Below, piece after piece: positions 1 through 9,086 of a stretch of 64,000 bases of DNA. The stretch is from an uncultured Burkholderiales bacterium (GTDB lineage Bacteria; Pseudomonadota; Gammaproteobacteria; Burkholderiales; Burkholderiaceae_C), in the NCBI GenBank assembly GCA_937864005.1, contig CALMIL010000206.1, forward strand, positions 16,772 through 80,771, written 5' to 3'. How positions within the stretch are numbered: the first letter of the stretch is position 1; each line of letters starts with the position of its first letter. A program made the position numbers and the translations under genes. The notes beneath the pieces were generated by a model. That model had not been told where the DNA came from. It was given only the letters and a program-made list of their open reading frames with translations, and searched no databases.

Positions 1-480
1 TTCCTCGCCGTCGTCACCGACAGCCAGTGGGCGCAGTTCTGCGACGCCTTCGGCCTCGGCGCACTCGCGGCCGACGCCCGCCTCGCGACGAACAACCTGC
101 GCGTGCAGGCGCGCGACTGGCTGATGCCGCTGCTGCGCGAGCGGCTGGGCACGCTCGCCGCGGCCGACATCATGGCGCGCTTCGAGGCACGGGCGCTGCC
201 GTACGCGCCGATCGCGCGGCCGCAGGACCTGTTCGACGATCCGCACCTCGCCGCGACCGGCGGCCTGGCGCCATTCACGCTGCCCGACGGGCGGTCGGCC
301 CGCGCGCCGCTGCTGCCGTTGACGCTCGATGGCGAGCGCCCGCCGCTGCGGCGCGACCCGCCGGCGGTCGGCGCCGACAGCGACGCCGTGCTCGCCGCGA
401 TCGGCTACACGGCCGGCGAGATTGCGCAACTGCATGCGCAGGGCGTCGTCGGCGGACCGGCGCCGGATGCAAGCCCCTAG
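1..480 (+). CDS. CaiB/BaiF family CoA-transferase, C-terminal part (5' end outside window)
   Basis: The frame is open from base 1 to a TAG at 478-480, giving about 159 residues with no start inside the window. The translation resembles the C-terminal part of family III CoA-transferases: a helical stretch ending in RERLGTLAAADIMARFEA, then APIARPQDLFDDPHLAATGG, where these enzymes carry the conserved 'P..P..D...DPH' segment. A terminal GYTAGEIAQL segment matches the usual 'LGYs.eeIa.L' close of the family. Such enzymes move CoA between acyl groups in carboxylate catabolism. The substrate cannot be told from this fragment, because the catalytic Asp lies upstream. The family is well supported; the specific reaction is not. 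Confidence 0.85.
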   Translation, partial: FLAVVTDSQWAQFCDAFGLGALAADARLATNNLRVQARDWLMPLLRERLGTLAAADIMARFEARALPYAPIARPQDLFDDPHLAATGGLAPFTLPDGRSARAPLLPLTLDGERPPLRRDPPAVGADSDAVLAAIGYTAGEIAQLHAQGVVGGPAPDASP

Positions 481-494
481 CGACCGCCGGACGG

Positions 495-1088
495 TCAGAA
501 GCTCGATCCGGGCTGCTCGAGGAAGGCGATCTCTTCGGCGCTCGACGCGCGGCCGAGGATCGCATTGCGATGCGGAAAGCGCCCGAAGCGCTCGATGATC
601 GCGCGATGGCGCCGCGCATAGTCGAGCGTTCCGGCGAAGCCCTGCGCCTCGCCATCCAGCCGCGTGTAGAGGCGCATCGATTCGTCCTGCATCGCCAGGT
701 CTTCGGCGTGTTCGAAGGGCAGGTAGGCGAAAGCGCGCTGCTGCGGCGGCAGCGCGAGGTCGCGGCCGTCGGCGACCAGCGCGCGCGCGGCGGCGAGCGC
801 CAATGCATCGCCGGCGAAGGCGCGCGGCGTGCCGCGAAAGACGTTGCGCGTGAACTGGTCGAGCAGCACGATGCGCGCGAGCGCGCTCGCCGGCTGTGCG
901 TCCCACTCGCGCAGGCCGCCGGCCAGCGCGGCTTCGATCAGCGGCGCGAAGCCGCGCTCGATCGCGCGGTCGAAGGCGTCGCTCTTGCGGAACCACTCGG
1001 CGCGCGGCTTGCCGTCGGTCGCCGAGCCGGGTGCGCCGAACCAGAAGTCGAGCACCGCGCGCGCGTCGTCGGTCGCAGCGGGCGTCAT
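495..1088 (-). CDS. DUF924 family protein
   Basis: This encodes 197 residues when started at the ATG at 1088, which overlaps the TGA of the upstream acetyltransferase gene by 4 bp (ATGA) and so suggests translational coupling. The protein shows the DUF924 (COG3803) pattern: DFWFG near the N-terminus, EWFRKSDAFDRAI, a central RIVLLDQFTRNVFRGTPRAF, then FAYLPFEHAEDLAMQDESM, and a late RFGRFPHRNAILGR. The family is soluble, all-helical and TPR-like, and its biochemical role is not established. It is the last gene of a three-gene reverse-strand run with the GNAT and YaeQ genes. Family assignment is confident; function is unknown. Confidence 0.9.
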   Translation of the reverse strand: MTPAATDDARAVLDFWFGAPGSATDGKPRAEWFRKSDAFDRAIERGFAPLIEAALAGGLREWDAQPASALARIVLLDQFTRNVFRGTPRAFAGDALALAAARALVADGRDLALPPQQRAFAYLPFEHAEDLAMQDESMRLYTRLDGEAQGFAGTLDYARRHRAIIERFGRFPHRNAILGRASSAEEIAFLEQPGSSF

Positions 1089-1366
1089 GCGAGCAGGTCC
1101 AGCGTCTCGGCGTGGCGGCGCATATAGGCCTGCACATAGCTGCAGACCGGCCGCACCCTCCATCCGTTCGCGCGCGCGTGGGCGAGCGCGGCGGCAACCA
1201 GTTCGGCGGCGATGCCGCGGCCTTCGACCGCAGGCGGCACGCCGGTATGCGTGATCTCCATCACGCCGCCCGCGAGCCGGTAGTCGCAGACGCAGGCGCG
1301 GCCGTCGACGACCGTCTGGAAGTGTCCGCGTTCGGGAAGATGTTCGATGACGGTCGGCTTCTTCAT
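1085..1366 (-). CDS. YjdJ-like GNAT N-acetyltransferase (short form)
   Basis: This encodes 93 residues from the ATG at 1366, which overlaps the upstream YaeQ gene stop by 4 bp. The short sequence has the layout of the minimal GNAT proteins of COG2388 (E. coli YjdJ): an N-terminal beta region, GVMEITHTGVPPAVEGRGIA, which carries the acetyl-CoA pyrophosphate loop (Q/R-G-x-G/A type), then AAALAHARANGWRVRPVCSY and a Tyr/His-rich end. Members lack the full-length GNAT fold and their substrates are unknown. Its place between yaeQ and the DUF924 gene, with overlaps on both sides, points to one transcript. Confidence 0.88.
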   Translation of the reverse strand: MKKPTVIEHLPERGHFQTVVDGRACVCDYRLAGGVMEITHTGVPPAVEGRGIAAELVAAALAHARANGWRVRPVCSYVQAYMRRHAETLDLLA

Positions 1367-1920
1367 GGCGCTGGGTTCAGGTGCAACGGGGTGATCTCGA
1401 CGGTGCGCGTGGCATCGCTCAGATAGGCGGTAGCGTCCTGCACCGATACCTGCAACTGCATCGAGCGCTGCGTCAGGGCGGCCAGCGCCTGGCTTTGCGC
1501 GGCGTCGATGCGAAATACGGCGACATTGCGCGCGCGGCCGATGCGGCCGGCGATCTGGTTCCACCAGACCGGGGTGCTGCTGGCGAAGGCATAGACGCTG
1601 ACGCGATCGGCGCGCGCCGCGGCGCGCAGGATGCGCCGCTCGTCGGGCTGGCCGACGTCGATCCAGTGCACGATGCGGCCGGTCAGGTCCTTGCGCCAGA
1701 GGTCGGGCTCGTCAGCGTCCCACAGGCTCTTGGCGAGTTCGAGCGCGCTGTGCTCGGCCGTCGCCGGCACGTTCAGCGCATAGGCGAGGACGCGGATCAT
1801 CATCCGTTCGTCGGTCTCGGACGGATGGCGCGCAATCGTCAGCGCGTGTTCCGCGTAGATGCCGCGGTCGATATCCGCCAGCTGGATCTGGGCCTTGTGG
1901 ATCGTCGCTTTGAGCGCCAT
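1363..1920 (-). CDS. yaeQ: YaeQ family protein
   Basis: This encodes 185 residues from ATG 1920. The N-terminus MALKATIHKAQIQLADIDRG and the following YAEHALTIARHPSETDERMM are highly typical of YaeQ. Further on are EPDLWRKDLTG, HWIDVGQPDERRI and VWWNQIAG, which match the PD-(D/E)XK-like core described for this family. YaeQ was first reported as a suppressor of hemolysin transcription defects linked to RfaH. Its molecular role remains unclear, although the fold is nuclease-like. It is the first gene of the yaeQ-GNAT-DUF924 run. A longer in-frame reading exists upstream but lacks similarity, so the MALKA start was chosen. Confidence 0.92.
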   Translation of the reverse strand: MALKATIHKAQIQLADIDRGIYAEHALTIARHPSETDERMMIRVLAYALNVPATAEHSALELAKSLWDADEPDLWRKDLTGRIVHWIDVGQPDERRILRAAARADRVSVYAFASSTPVWWNQIAGRIGRARNVAVFRIDAAQSQALAALTQRSMQLQVSVQDATAYLSDATRTVEITPLHLNPAP

Positions 1921-2006
1921 GGCGTGATTTTGGTCGGGGCCGGTTGCAGCAGCGCGGCGCGGCGTCGATCGTTGCTGCCGGCGCGAAAGCAGGTCGGTGG
2001 CCGGGC

Positions 2007-2549
2007 TCAATGCTTCTCGGCGACCGCCTTCAGGTTCGCGAGCCCGCCCTCGAAATCGGGGCCGACGAAGGTATCGGCGAACAAGGCGAACCAATGGTAG
2101 AGCGGGTTGGCGCCGGTATCGCCGTCCATCGTCCAGGTCACGCGCGTCCCGCTGCCTTCGGGCGCGAAGCGCAATTCACCGCGCGAGGTGGTGTCGAAGC
2201 CGGCAAGTTGTAGCTCGAAGGCGACGCGCCGGCCCGACTCGACCGAGGTGAGCGTCATCTTGCCGTTGCCCTCGGACCCGCTTTGCCACGACCACGCCGC
2301 GCCGGCGCCGCTTGCCGGCCCGCTGTAGGTGATCGCCATCGCCGGGTCGCGCTGGGTCCAGATCGACCACTGCTTCCAGCGGCGCGGGTCGGCGACCCAG
2401 GCGTAGACCTGCTCCGGCGGCGCGCTGACGATCAGGCTGCGCTGCACAGTGAAGGCCGGCGAGAGCATCATGCCGCCGCCGACGAGGCCGATCGAGAGCA
2501 GGATGACGACGACGAGGGTCCACTTGCCCAGGCGGCGGATCAGGTTCAT
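2007..2549 (-). CDS. SRPBCC (START-like) family protein with N-terminal membrane anchor
   Basis: This encodes 180 residues from ATG 2549. Residues 8-30 form one hydrophobic helix (WTLVVVILLSIGLVGGGMM), followed by a polyketide cyclase/dehydrase-type SRPBCC domain. That domain includes FTVQRSLIVSAPPEQVYAWV, then DPRRWKQWSIW, the paired-strand segment GKMTLTSVESGRRVAFEL, and the late TRVTWTMDGD before the long C-terminal helix. The fold makes a hydrophobic cavity for a ligand that cannot be predicted. The protein is likely tethered to the inner membrane with its domain in the periplasm. It stands alone on the reverse strand, divergent from the next gene. Confidence 0.85.
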   Translation of the reverse strand: MNLIRRLGKWTLVVVILLSIGLVGGGMMLSPAFTVQRSLIVSAPPEQVYAWVADPRRWKQWSIWTQRDPAMAITYSGPASGAGAAWSWQSGSEGNGKMTLTSVESGRRVAFELQLAGFDTTSRGELRFAPEGSGTRVTWTMDGDTGANPLYHWFALFADTFVGPDFEGGLANLKAVAEKH

Positions 2550-2684
2550 GTTCGTTGCGCGTTGTCGGGGATTCGAGCCTCGCCAGAGAGGGCGCTGCCG
2601 CGCCAGGCCAACTTGCGCTGACAGTGGCATCATGCACGCCGCGGCGGCGCCGCGCATTTGGACAACCCCCACCCGGATTGCACC

Positions 2685-3230
2685 ATGAATCGACCCCGCA
2701 ACATCGCCCGCAGGCAACTGCGCCTGCTGATCGCCGGTTTCGTCGCCGTCTTCGCGGTGCAGACCGCGATGGCGCAGAGCGGCACGGCCAAGCCGCCCGC
2801 CAAATCGGCAGCCAAAGCGGGCGCCAAGCAGCGCGAGGGCAGCTTCGGCGGGGGCAGCGCCAGCGGACCGATGCTGACGAAGGACGAATTGCGCCAGTGC
2901 CTTGCCGAGCAGGACCGCATGAAGCAGGAGACCGCCGACGTGGTCGCGACGCAGAAGAAGCTGGCCGCCGACCGCGCCGAGATCGACCGCGTCAGTGCCG
3001 CGCTCGACGCCGATCGGCCCAATGTCGACGTGAGCAACAAGGAGGCGGTCGACGCCTTCAATGCGCGGCTGCAGGCCAAGGGCAAGCTCGTCGCCGACTA
3101 CCAGGCCACGGCACCGGCGTTCAACGCGCGCGTCGACAAGCTCGACGCCGACGACAAGGCGTTCACCAAGAACTGCCGGGATCGCCGGTATTTCGAGGAC
3201 GAGTACGACGAGATCAAGGCCGGCAAGTAG
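2685..3230 (+). CDS. Putative periplasmic coiled-coil protein
   Basis: This encodes 181 residues from ATG 2685. The N-terminus has a basic patch (NRPRNIARRQ), a hydrophobic core (LRLLIAGFVAVFAVQTAMA) and a likely signal-peptidase site at AMA-Q. A low-complexity Ala/Lys/Gly linker follows. The rest is highly charged and predicted helical, with QCLAEQDRMKQETADVVATQ, regular hydrophobic spacing and paired Cys (LRQCLAEQ and KNCRDRRYF) that could form a disulfide. Similar small exported coiled-coil proteins are common in Burkholderiales, but no function is known to me. An ATG nine codons upstream (2658) is possible but adds only a hydrophilic tail. Confidence 0.7.
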   Translation: MNRPRNIARRQLRLLIAGFVAVFAVQTAMAQSGTAKPPAKSAAKAGAKQREGSFGGGSASGPMLTKDELRQCLAEQDRMKQETADVVATQKKLAADRAEIDRVSAALDADRPNVDVSNKEAVDAFNARLQAKGKLVADYQATAPAFNARVDKLDADDKAFTKNCRDRRYFEDEYDEIKAGK

Positions 3231-3255
3231 CGCCGTGCGAGTGCGAGGAGATGAC

Positions 3256-5319
3256 ATGACGAACCCGCTGCTGCAGGACTGGAATACCCCCTACGGCCTG
3301 CCGCCGTTCGAGGCGGCGCAACCGGCGCACTTCGTGCCAGCCTTCGAACGGGCGTTCGCGGAGCAGGCCGCCGAGATCGAGCGCATCGCGACCGACGGCG
3401 AGGTGCCGGACTTCGACAATACGATTGCCGCGTTCGATCGCAGCGGGCGGCTGCTGACGCGCATCGCGTCGATGTTCTTCAACCTTGTGTGCAGCGAGAC
3501 CTCGCCCGCGCTGCAGGCGATCGAGCGCGAGATCGCGCCGCGCATGGCCGCGCACGAGAGCGCGATCCACCTGCATGCCGGGCTCTTCGGGCGGATCGCG
3601 CTGGTGCACGCGCAGCGCGACGTGCTCGCGCCGCGGCCCGAACAGAAGCGCCTCGTCGAGCGCATCCATCTCGATTTCGTGCGCGAAGGCGCGCTCCTGT
3701 CGGCGGCCGACAAGCAGCGCTACGCACAGCTGATGGAAGGGCTCGCGACGCTGACGACGCGCTTCGGGCAGAACGTGCTCGCCGACGAATCGGCATTCCG
3801 GCTCGAACTGAACGGCGAAGCCGACCTCGCGGGATTGCCCGATTTCGTGCGCGCCGCGGCGCGTGAAGCGGCCGCCGCGCGCGGCGTGCGCGCCGATGGC
3901 GTCATCACGCTCTCGCGCTCGCTGATCGTCCCCTTCCTCACCTTCAGCGAGCGGCGCGACCTGCGCGAACAGGCGTGGCGGGCGTGGATCTCGCGCGGCG
4001 AGCACGACGGCGAGCACGACAACCGCCCGGTGGTGCGCGAGATTCTCGCGTTGCGCCAAGAGCAGGCCCGGCTGCTTGGCTACGCCTGCTATGCCGACTA
4101 CGCGCTCGCCGATTCGATGGCGCAGACGCAGGACGCGGTCGAAAAGCTGTTGACGCAGGTCTGGGCCCCGGCCAAGGCACGCGCCGCGAAGGAGCGCGAG
4201 GCGCTCGACGGCGCGCGGCTCGCGCTCGGCGCGGCCGGCGCGCATGCGCTCGAGGCCTGGGACTGGCGATTCCTTGCCGAGAAGGTGCGCCAGGCGCGCT
4301 ACGAACTCGACGAGGCCGAACTCAAGCCCTACTTCCCGCTCGAGCGCATGGTCGAGGCGGTTTTCGATTGCGCCGGCCGGCTGTTCGGCCTGCGATTCGT
4401 GCTCCAGCCCGGGGTTCGGGCCTACCATCCCGACGTCAAGGTCTACGAAGTGCGGTCTGCCGACGATGCACTCGTCGGCGTCTTCCTGCACGACAACTAC
4501 GCGCGGCCGACCAAGCGCAGCGGTGCGTGGATGAGCTCGTACCGCGATCAGTCCCGCAACGGCGCGCCGGGCGGCGTGCTGCCGATCGTCGTCAACAACA
4601 ACAATTTCGCGAAGGGCGCGCCGGGCGAGCCGACGCTGCTGAGCTTCGACGACGCGCGCACGCTGTTCCACGAGTTCGGCCACGGCCTGCACGGTCTATT
4701 GTCGAACGTCGACTTCGAGCGCCTGTCGGGGACCAGCGTGCTGCGCGATTTCGTCGAACTGCCCTCGCAGATCTTCGAGCACTGGCTCGAGCAGCCCGAC
4801 GTCTTGCGCCGCCACGCCCGCCACTGGCGCAGCGGCGAGCCGATCCCGCAGGAACTCGTTGCGCGATTGCTGCGTGCGCGGCGCTTCAACCAGGGCTACG
4901 AGACGGTGCGCTATGCGGCGTCTGCGCTCGTCGACGTGGCGGTGCATGCGCGCACCGACGGCACGCCGCAGGATGTCTGCGCTTTCGAGCGCGACGTGCT
5001 CACGCGCCACGGCGCGCCGCCGGAGATCGGGCTCAACCACCGCCTCGTTCACTTCCAGCATCTGTTCTCGGGCTCGGCCTACGCGGCAGGCTACTACGTC
5101 TATCTATGGGCCGAGGTGCTCGAGGCGGATGGCTTCGACGCCTTCGTCGAGGCCGGCGATCCGTTCGATCCGGCGGTCGCCGAACGCCTGAAGCGGTTCA
5201 TCTATTCGGTCGGCGATTCGGTCGCGCCGGGCGATGCATTTCGCGCCTTTCGCGGGCGCGATCCGAAGGTCGACGCGATGCTCGAAAAGCGCGGACTGCT
5301 CGCGACGAGCGAGCCCTGA
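3256..5319 (+). CDS. dcp: M3 family zinc metallopeptidase (peptidyl-dipeptidase Dcp type)
   Basis: This encodes 687 residues from ATG 3256, close to the usual 680 for Dcp/oligopeptidase A. The zinc-binding motif HEFGH is at residues 472-476, and the third ligand Glu lies 29 residues after the first His in RDFVELPSQIFEHW. Upstream is GAWMSSYRDQS and downstream the family's substrate-binding HxxF.HLFSGSAYAAGYYVYLW segment. The LSGT..LRDFVE context matches Dcp rather than oligopeptidase A. Dcp removes C-terminal dipeptides from peptides and acts in the cytoplasm in peptide turnover; no signal peptide is present here. Dcp versus a general M3 oligopeptidase is a judgement from local motifs. Confidence 0.93.
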   Translation: MTNPLLQDWNTPYGLPPFEAAQPAHFVPAFERAFAEQAAEIERIATDGEVPDFDNTIAAFDRSGRLLTRIASMFFNLVCSETSPALQAIEREIAPRMAAHESAIHLHAGLFGRIALVHAQRDVLAPRPEQKRLVERIHLDFVREGALLSAADKQRYAQLMEGLATLTTRFGQNVLADESAFRLELNGEADLAGLPDFVRAAAREAAAARGVRADGVITLSRSLIVPFLTFSERRDLREQAWRAWISRGEHDGEHDNRPVVREILALRQEQARLLGYACYADYALADSMAQTQDAVEKLLTQVWAPAKARAAKEREALDGARLALGAAGAHALEAWDWRFLAEKVRQARYELDEAELKPYFPLERMVEAVFDCAGRLFGLRFVLQPGVRAYHPDVKVYEVRSADDALVGVFLHDNYARPTKRSGAWMSSYRDQSRNGAPGGVLPIVVNNNNFAKGAPGEPTLLSFDDARTLFHEFGHGLHGLLSNVDFERLSGTSVLRDFVELPSQIFEHWLEQPDVLRRHARHWRSGEPIPQELVARLLRARRFNQGYETVRYAASALVDVAVHARTDGTPQDVCAFERDVLTRHGAPPEIGLNHRLVHFQHLFSGSAYAAGYYVYLWAEVLEADGFDAFVEAGDPFDPAVAERLKRFIYSVGDSVAPGDAFRAFRGRDPKVDAMLEKRGLLATSEP

Positions 5320-5349
5320 CGGCGCCGGGCCGATGGCGCTCGTGCGGCG

Positions 5350-8300
5350 TCAGTCGGCCTGCGCCACGGCCGCGAAGGCGGCGTCGAGTCCGGCCAGAAA
5401 GCGTTCGAGGTCGATCGGCTTGGTCCAGTAGTCGGCGAAGCCGGCCGCGAGCGCTCGTTCGACGTCCTGTGCCAGCGCATTGGCCGACAGTGCGATGCAG
5501 CGCAGCGACGCGCCACCCGGCGCGGCACGCAGCCGGCGCAGGACTTCGAAGCCGTCGAAGTCGGGGAGCTGCATGTCGACGAGCACGAGTTCGGGGCGCC
5601 GCGCGAGCGCGAGCGCGACACCCCGCGTACCGTCGGCCGCGCTCAGCATCTCGATCCCCGGACGGCGGGCGACGAGTTCGCGCACCAGCAGCACGTTGAC
5701 GGCGTTGTCCTCGATGTAGAGCAGGCGTCCCCGCGCGGCGCTGCTGGCGCTCGCGTCTGCCGCTTGCACGCCGGCTTCGACCGGCAGGCGCGTCGGCTCG
5801 CGGGCGGCCCCGGCCCATGTCGCGCCGGGCAGCGTGACGCCAAAACGCGTGCCGCGTCCGGGTTCGCTGTCGACCGACACCTTGCCGGCCATGCGTTCGA
5901 CGAAGGTCTTGACGATGACGAGGCCGATGCCGCTGCCTTCGACGGCGTCGCTTTCGGCGCCGAGCCGGTTGAACGGCTCGAACAGGTGCGCAAGCTGATC
6001 CGGCGTCAGCCCGCGTCCGGTATCGCTGACCTCGATCGTCGAATGCTGGCCGGCGTGGCGCGTGCCGATCGCGACGCTGCCCTGCGGCCGGTTGTACTTG
6101 ATGGCGTTCGTCAACAGGTTGATGAGCACCTGGCGCAGGCGCGTGCGGTCGGCGAGCACGATGCCCTCGAGGCCCTCGGTGCGCAGCGTGACCTCGTGCT
6201 GCGCCGCCATCGGCTCGACCAGCGGCAGCGTTTCGGCGACGAGTTCGGCGATCGAGACCGGCCGCGGATCGAGCTTCATCTCGCCGGTATCGAGCGCGGT
6301 CAGGTCGAGCATGTCGTTGATGAGGGCGAGCAGGTGCTCGCCCGCCGAGCGGATCAGCGCCAGGCGCTCCCTGTCCGCTGCCCGGAGCGAGTCCTCGGCT
6401 TGCATCAGCTGCGTGAAGCCGAGCACCGCGTTCAGCGGTGTTCTCAGCTCGTGGCTGACGCGCGACAGGAACTGCGACTTGGCGCGGCTCTCCTGCTGCG
6501 CGAGCGCGCTCTCCTGGCGCGCTGCCTCGGCGAGCTTGCTCTCGGTGATATCCCAGTTGACGCCGACGCGCCGGATCGGCAGGCCGGAATCGTCCTGCAC
6601 GGCCATCGAACGCGAAGCGATCCAGCGCTCGCTGCCGTCGGGCCAGCGGACGCGGAATTCGTAGCGGGCGACGCCGGCGTGGGTCCTCGCGTCGGCGCGC
6701 GAGTCGAATACCAGGGCGCGGTCGTCGGGATGAAGCATCGCGAGGCGTTCCTCGCGCGATGGCGGCCGATCGCGTACCGCGATGCCGCGCAGGCGAAACA
6801 TCTGCGCGTCCCAGCGCTCGTCGGCCTCGACGAGGCTGGTCTCCCAGGTGCCGATGCCGGCGCTGCGCGTGGCGAGCGCGGCGCGCTCGTCGGCGCTGCG
6901 CAGCGCTTCTTCGGCATGCTTGCGCCGGCTCACGTCCAGCGTCACGCCGAACAGCGTCGCCCGCCCGTCGAGGAAGCCGCGGCGCACCCGATCCTCGAGC
7001 CAGCGCGTGGCGCCGCCGGGCAGCCGGACGCGGTAGCTCAGTTCACCGACGCCGCGCGGTGTGGACTCGAGCGCCGCGCGGGCCGCGAGCAGGCGTTCGC
7101 GATCGGCCGGATGAATGATGTCGGAGAGCCATTCGTCGCGGCTCGGCGGGACCGGCGTCACCGGCCGGCCGACAAGCGCGAACATCGGCGCATTCCACTG
7201 TCCCTTGCCCGAGTCCTCGTCGGTACTCCAGATGCCGACCCCGGCGGCGGCCGCGGCGGCCTCCATGTGCTGCAGCAGTTCGGTGGCGCGTCTTCGTTCC
7301 TCGGCCTGGCGGGTGATGTCGAGCGCGATGCCGACGAACGCCACCGGCGTGCCGTCGGCCGCGCGCTCCACGACGCGCCGCGTCATCACTGTTCGCCACT
7401 CGCCGTCGATCCCCTTGAAGCGCCCCTCGATATCGGTCGGCTGCTCGGAGCCGAGCGCCGATACCGCCACGGCAGCCACGCGTGCGGCGTCCTCCGGGTG
7501 GATGCGCGCGCGGAAGTCGGCGAGCGCGATGCCGTCGCCGTCTCGCGGCAAACCGAAGACCTGGTGTGCGCGTGCGTTATACGTGATCCAGTCGGTTTGC
7601 AGATCGTGGCGCCAGATCGCGATATTGCCGAGTTCGATCGCGAGTTCGAGCTGCGCGCTGGCGCTCCCCAGCGCCTGTGCGAGCTCGTACGCTTGCGTAT
7701 CGTCGAGCAGGATGCCGATCGCGCGCCCGGCACCGCCCTCGTCGTCGGCAATCACATGCCATTTGGAATGCACCCAGCGGATGCTGCCGTCGGCATGCAC
7801 GAGTCGGTAGCGGCGATCGTAGTGGCCAGCTTGCGGGGTCAGCGAGCCGAAAGGGAAAGCCGCGCGATCCTCGGGATGGATGCGGCTCACCGCCAGATCG
7901 AGCGCCGGCACGCCCGCGGCCGGATCGAAGCCGTAGATGCGGAAGACCTGCGGATCCCAGCGGCCGCCGCCGGTTGGCAGTTCGCGCTCCCAGGCCCCCA
8001 GGCGTTCGAACGATCGCCCGAGCGAAAGCCATTCCCGCAGCTCGATCGTCTTGCGCTCGAGCCGCCGGACATCGCTCACGTCGGTCATCACGAACAGCCA
8101 GCGTGCGGCGCCTTCCGTGCCGGGGCCGAGCCGATGCGCAGCGGCGCGCAGCCAGCGGCGGCCGTCGCGGTGCTCGTTGTCTGGCGACGCCGCGTCGATC
8201 GCGATCTCGATCTCGCCGAACGCTTCGCCGCGCGCGACGTGTTCGCACGCAGCTTCCCAGCGCGGCCGACTCTCCGCCGCGAGCGGCAGCAGCTTTGCCA

Positions 8301-8481
8301 GGGCCTGTCCGGCAAGCGCGCCCGAGGCGCGTGCCAGCAGGCGCTCGAATGGCGGGTTGCACCACACGAATGTGCATTGCGCGTCCGTCACCAGCACGAA
8401 TTCGCGCGTGCCCGCGGCCCAGGCTTCGAGGGTGCCGGCGGGTGGTGCGGCAGAGGGGTTGGCGCCGGTCGGCAGGGGCAT
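5350..8481 (-). CDS. Soluble hybrid histidine kinase with about five PAS domains and a C-terminal receiver
   Basis: This encodes 1043 residues with no membrane segment or signal peptide. About five PAS/PAC units occupy residues 20-655; each starts with a 'GxWxxD/E' strand such as RLGAWERELPTGGGRW or SAGIGTWETSLVEADERW and ends in a PAC strand such as GVTLDVSRRKHAEE. HisKA follows, with the phosphoacceptor His677 in SHELRTPLNAVLGF. The HATPase domain has LLTNAIKYNRPQG (N box), VSDTGRGL (G1) and GSGIGLVIVKTF (G2). A CheY-like receiver ends the protein, with Asp969 in LVDMQLPDFDG. The kinase should autophosphorylate and pass phosphate to its own receiver. No output regulator lies next to it, so the partner is unknown. 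PAS boundaries are approximate. Confidence 0.93.
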   Translation of the reverse strand: MPLPTGANPSAAPPAGTLEAWAAGTREFVLVTDAQCTFVWCNPPFERLLARASGALAGQALAKLLPLAAESRPRWEAACEHVARGEAFGEIEIAIDAASPDNEHRDGRRWLRAAAHRLGPGTEGAARWLFVMTDVSDVRRLERKTIELREWLSLGRSFERLGAWERELPTGGGRWDPQVFRIYGFDPAAGVPALDLAVSRIHPEDRAAFPFGSLTPQAGHYDRRYRLVHADGSIRWVHSKWHVIADDEGGAGRAIGILLDDTQAYELAQALGSASAQLELAIELGNIAIWRHDLQTDWITYNARAHQVFGLPRDGDGIALADFRARIHPEDAARVAAVAVSALGSEQPTDIEGRFKGIDGEWRTVMTRRVVERAADGTPVAFVGIALDITRQAEERRRATELLQHMEAAAAAAGVGIWSTDEDSGKGQWNAPMFALVGRPVTPVPPSRDEWLSDIIHPADRERLLAARAALESTPRGVGELSYRVRLPGGATRWLEDRVRRGFLDGRATLFGVTLDVSRRKHAEEALRSADERAALATRSAGIGTWETSLVEADERWDAQMFRLRGIAVRDRPPSREERLAMLHPDDRALVFDSRADARTHAGVARYEFRVRWPDGSERWIASRSMAVQDDSGLPIRRVGVNWDITESKLAEAARQESALAQQESRAKSQFLSRVSHELRTPLNAVLGFTQLMQAEDSLRAADRERLALIRSAGEHLLALINDMLDLTALDTGEMKLDPRPVSIAELVAETLPLVEPMAAQHEVTLRTEGLEGIVLADRTRLRQVLINLLTNAIKYNRPQGSVAIGTRHAGQHSTIEVSDTGRGLTPDQLAHLFEPFNRLGAESDAVEGSGIGLVIVKTFVERMAGKVSVDSEPGRGTRFGVTLPGATWAGAAREPTRLPVEAGVQAADASASSAARGRLLYIEDNAVNVLLVRELVARRPGIEMLSAADGTRGVALALARRPELVLVDMQLPDFDGFEVLRRLRAAPGGASLRCIALSANALAQDVERALAAGFADYWTKPIDLERFLAGLDAAFAAVAQAD

Positions 8482-8556
8482 GAGGGTCGGTCGGTCGCGT
8501 CGCGGTCGGCTTCAGTGTATTCGCCGCCGTGGAATGGCCGGGCCGTACGACGCGCA

Positions 8557-8583
8557 AGAAAAAACCGCGGCGAGCCGCGGTTT
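8557..8583 (-). terminator. Rho-independent terminator of the cold-shock gene
   Basis: Read on the reverse strand, a 9-bp stem (AAACCGCGG / CCGCGGTTT, at 8575-8583 and 8562-8570) with a 4-nt loop runs into a T-rich stretch (8557-8564). It lies 23 bp after the stop of the csp gene and fits intrinsic termination of that transcript. Confidence 0.85.
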
Positions 8584-8605
8584 CTTGGTCACCGAAGGCC
8601 GAGGC

Positions 8606-8815
8606 TCAGAGCGGCTTGATATTCGCAGCTTGCAGGCCCTTCTGGCCCTGCTTCACTTCGAACTGCACGCGCTGGTTCTCGGTCAGCGTACGAAAGCCGG
8701 TGCCTTCGATGTCACGGAAATGGGCGAAAAGGTCGGCGCCGCCAGCGTCTTGCGCAATGAAGCCGTAGCCCTTGCTCTCGTTGAACCACTTCACGGTGCC
8801 GGTTTGGGTAGTCAT
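8606..8815 (-). CDS. CspA family cold-shock protein
   Basis: This encodes 69 residues, the standard size of a single cold-shock domain. RNP1 is visible as KGYGFI inside [20 protein letters not shown], and RNP2 as [26 protein letters not shown] closes the OB fold. The protein binds single-stranded RNA/DNA and acts as an RNA chaperone. A Phe in RNP2 (LFAHF) replaces the more common VFVHF, a variant seen in many beta-proteobacterial Csps. The gene has its own terminator. The 270 bp upstream (8816-9086) contain no gene and could hold a long 5' leader, as is usual for csp genes, although I cannot identify a specific thermosensor. Confidence 0.96.
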   Translation of the reverse strand: MTTQTGTVKWFNESKGYGFIAQDAGGADLFAHFRDIEGTGFRTLTENQRVQFEVKQGQKGLQAANIKPL

Positions 8816-9086
8816 CTAGCTTTTCCAATCTAAACAGTAGAACTATGCGCAGCGAATGCGTGCGCATGCAAAACGATGCTCGGGCGGCGAACCTGGTGGG
8901 ACTCGAGCGCAACCCGGCGCGAGAACCGCGGCGGGACAGCCAGAAATGCCTCGAAGTGCGCGTGACTTGCGTCGTTTCGCGCGGCGATTGTAGCCTGACG
9001 ATCACGAACGCGATGGCGCGCGATCCGAGACGCCTCGCCGCCTGCGCTATCGTCTGCGGCTTGCGAAGCCTCGCGAGACTTCCCGC

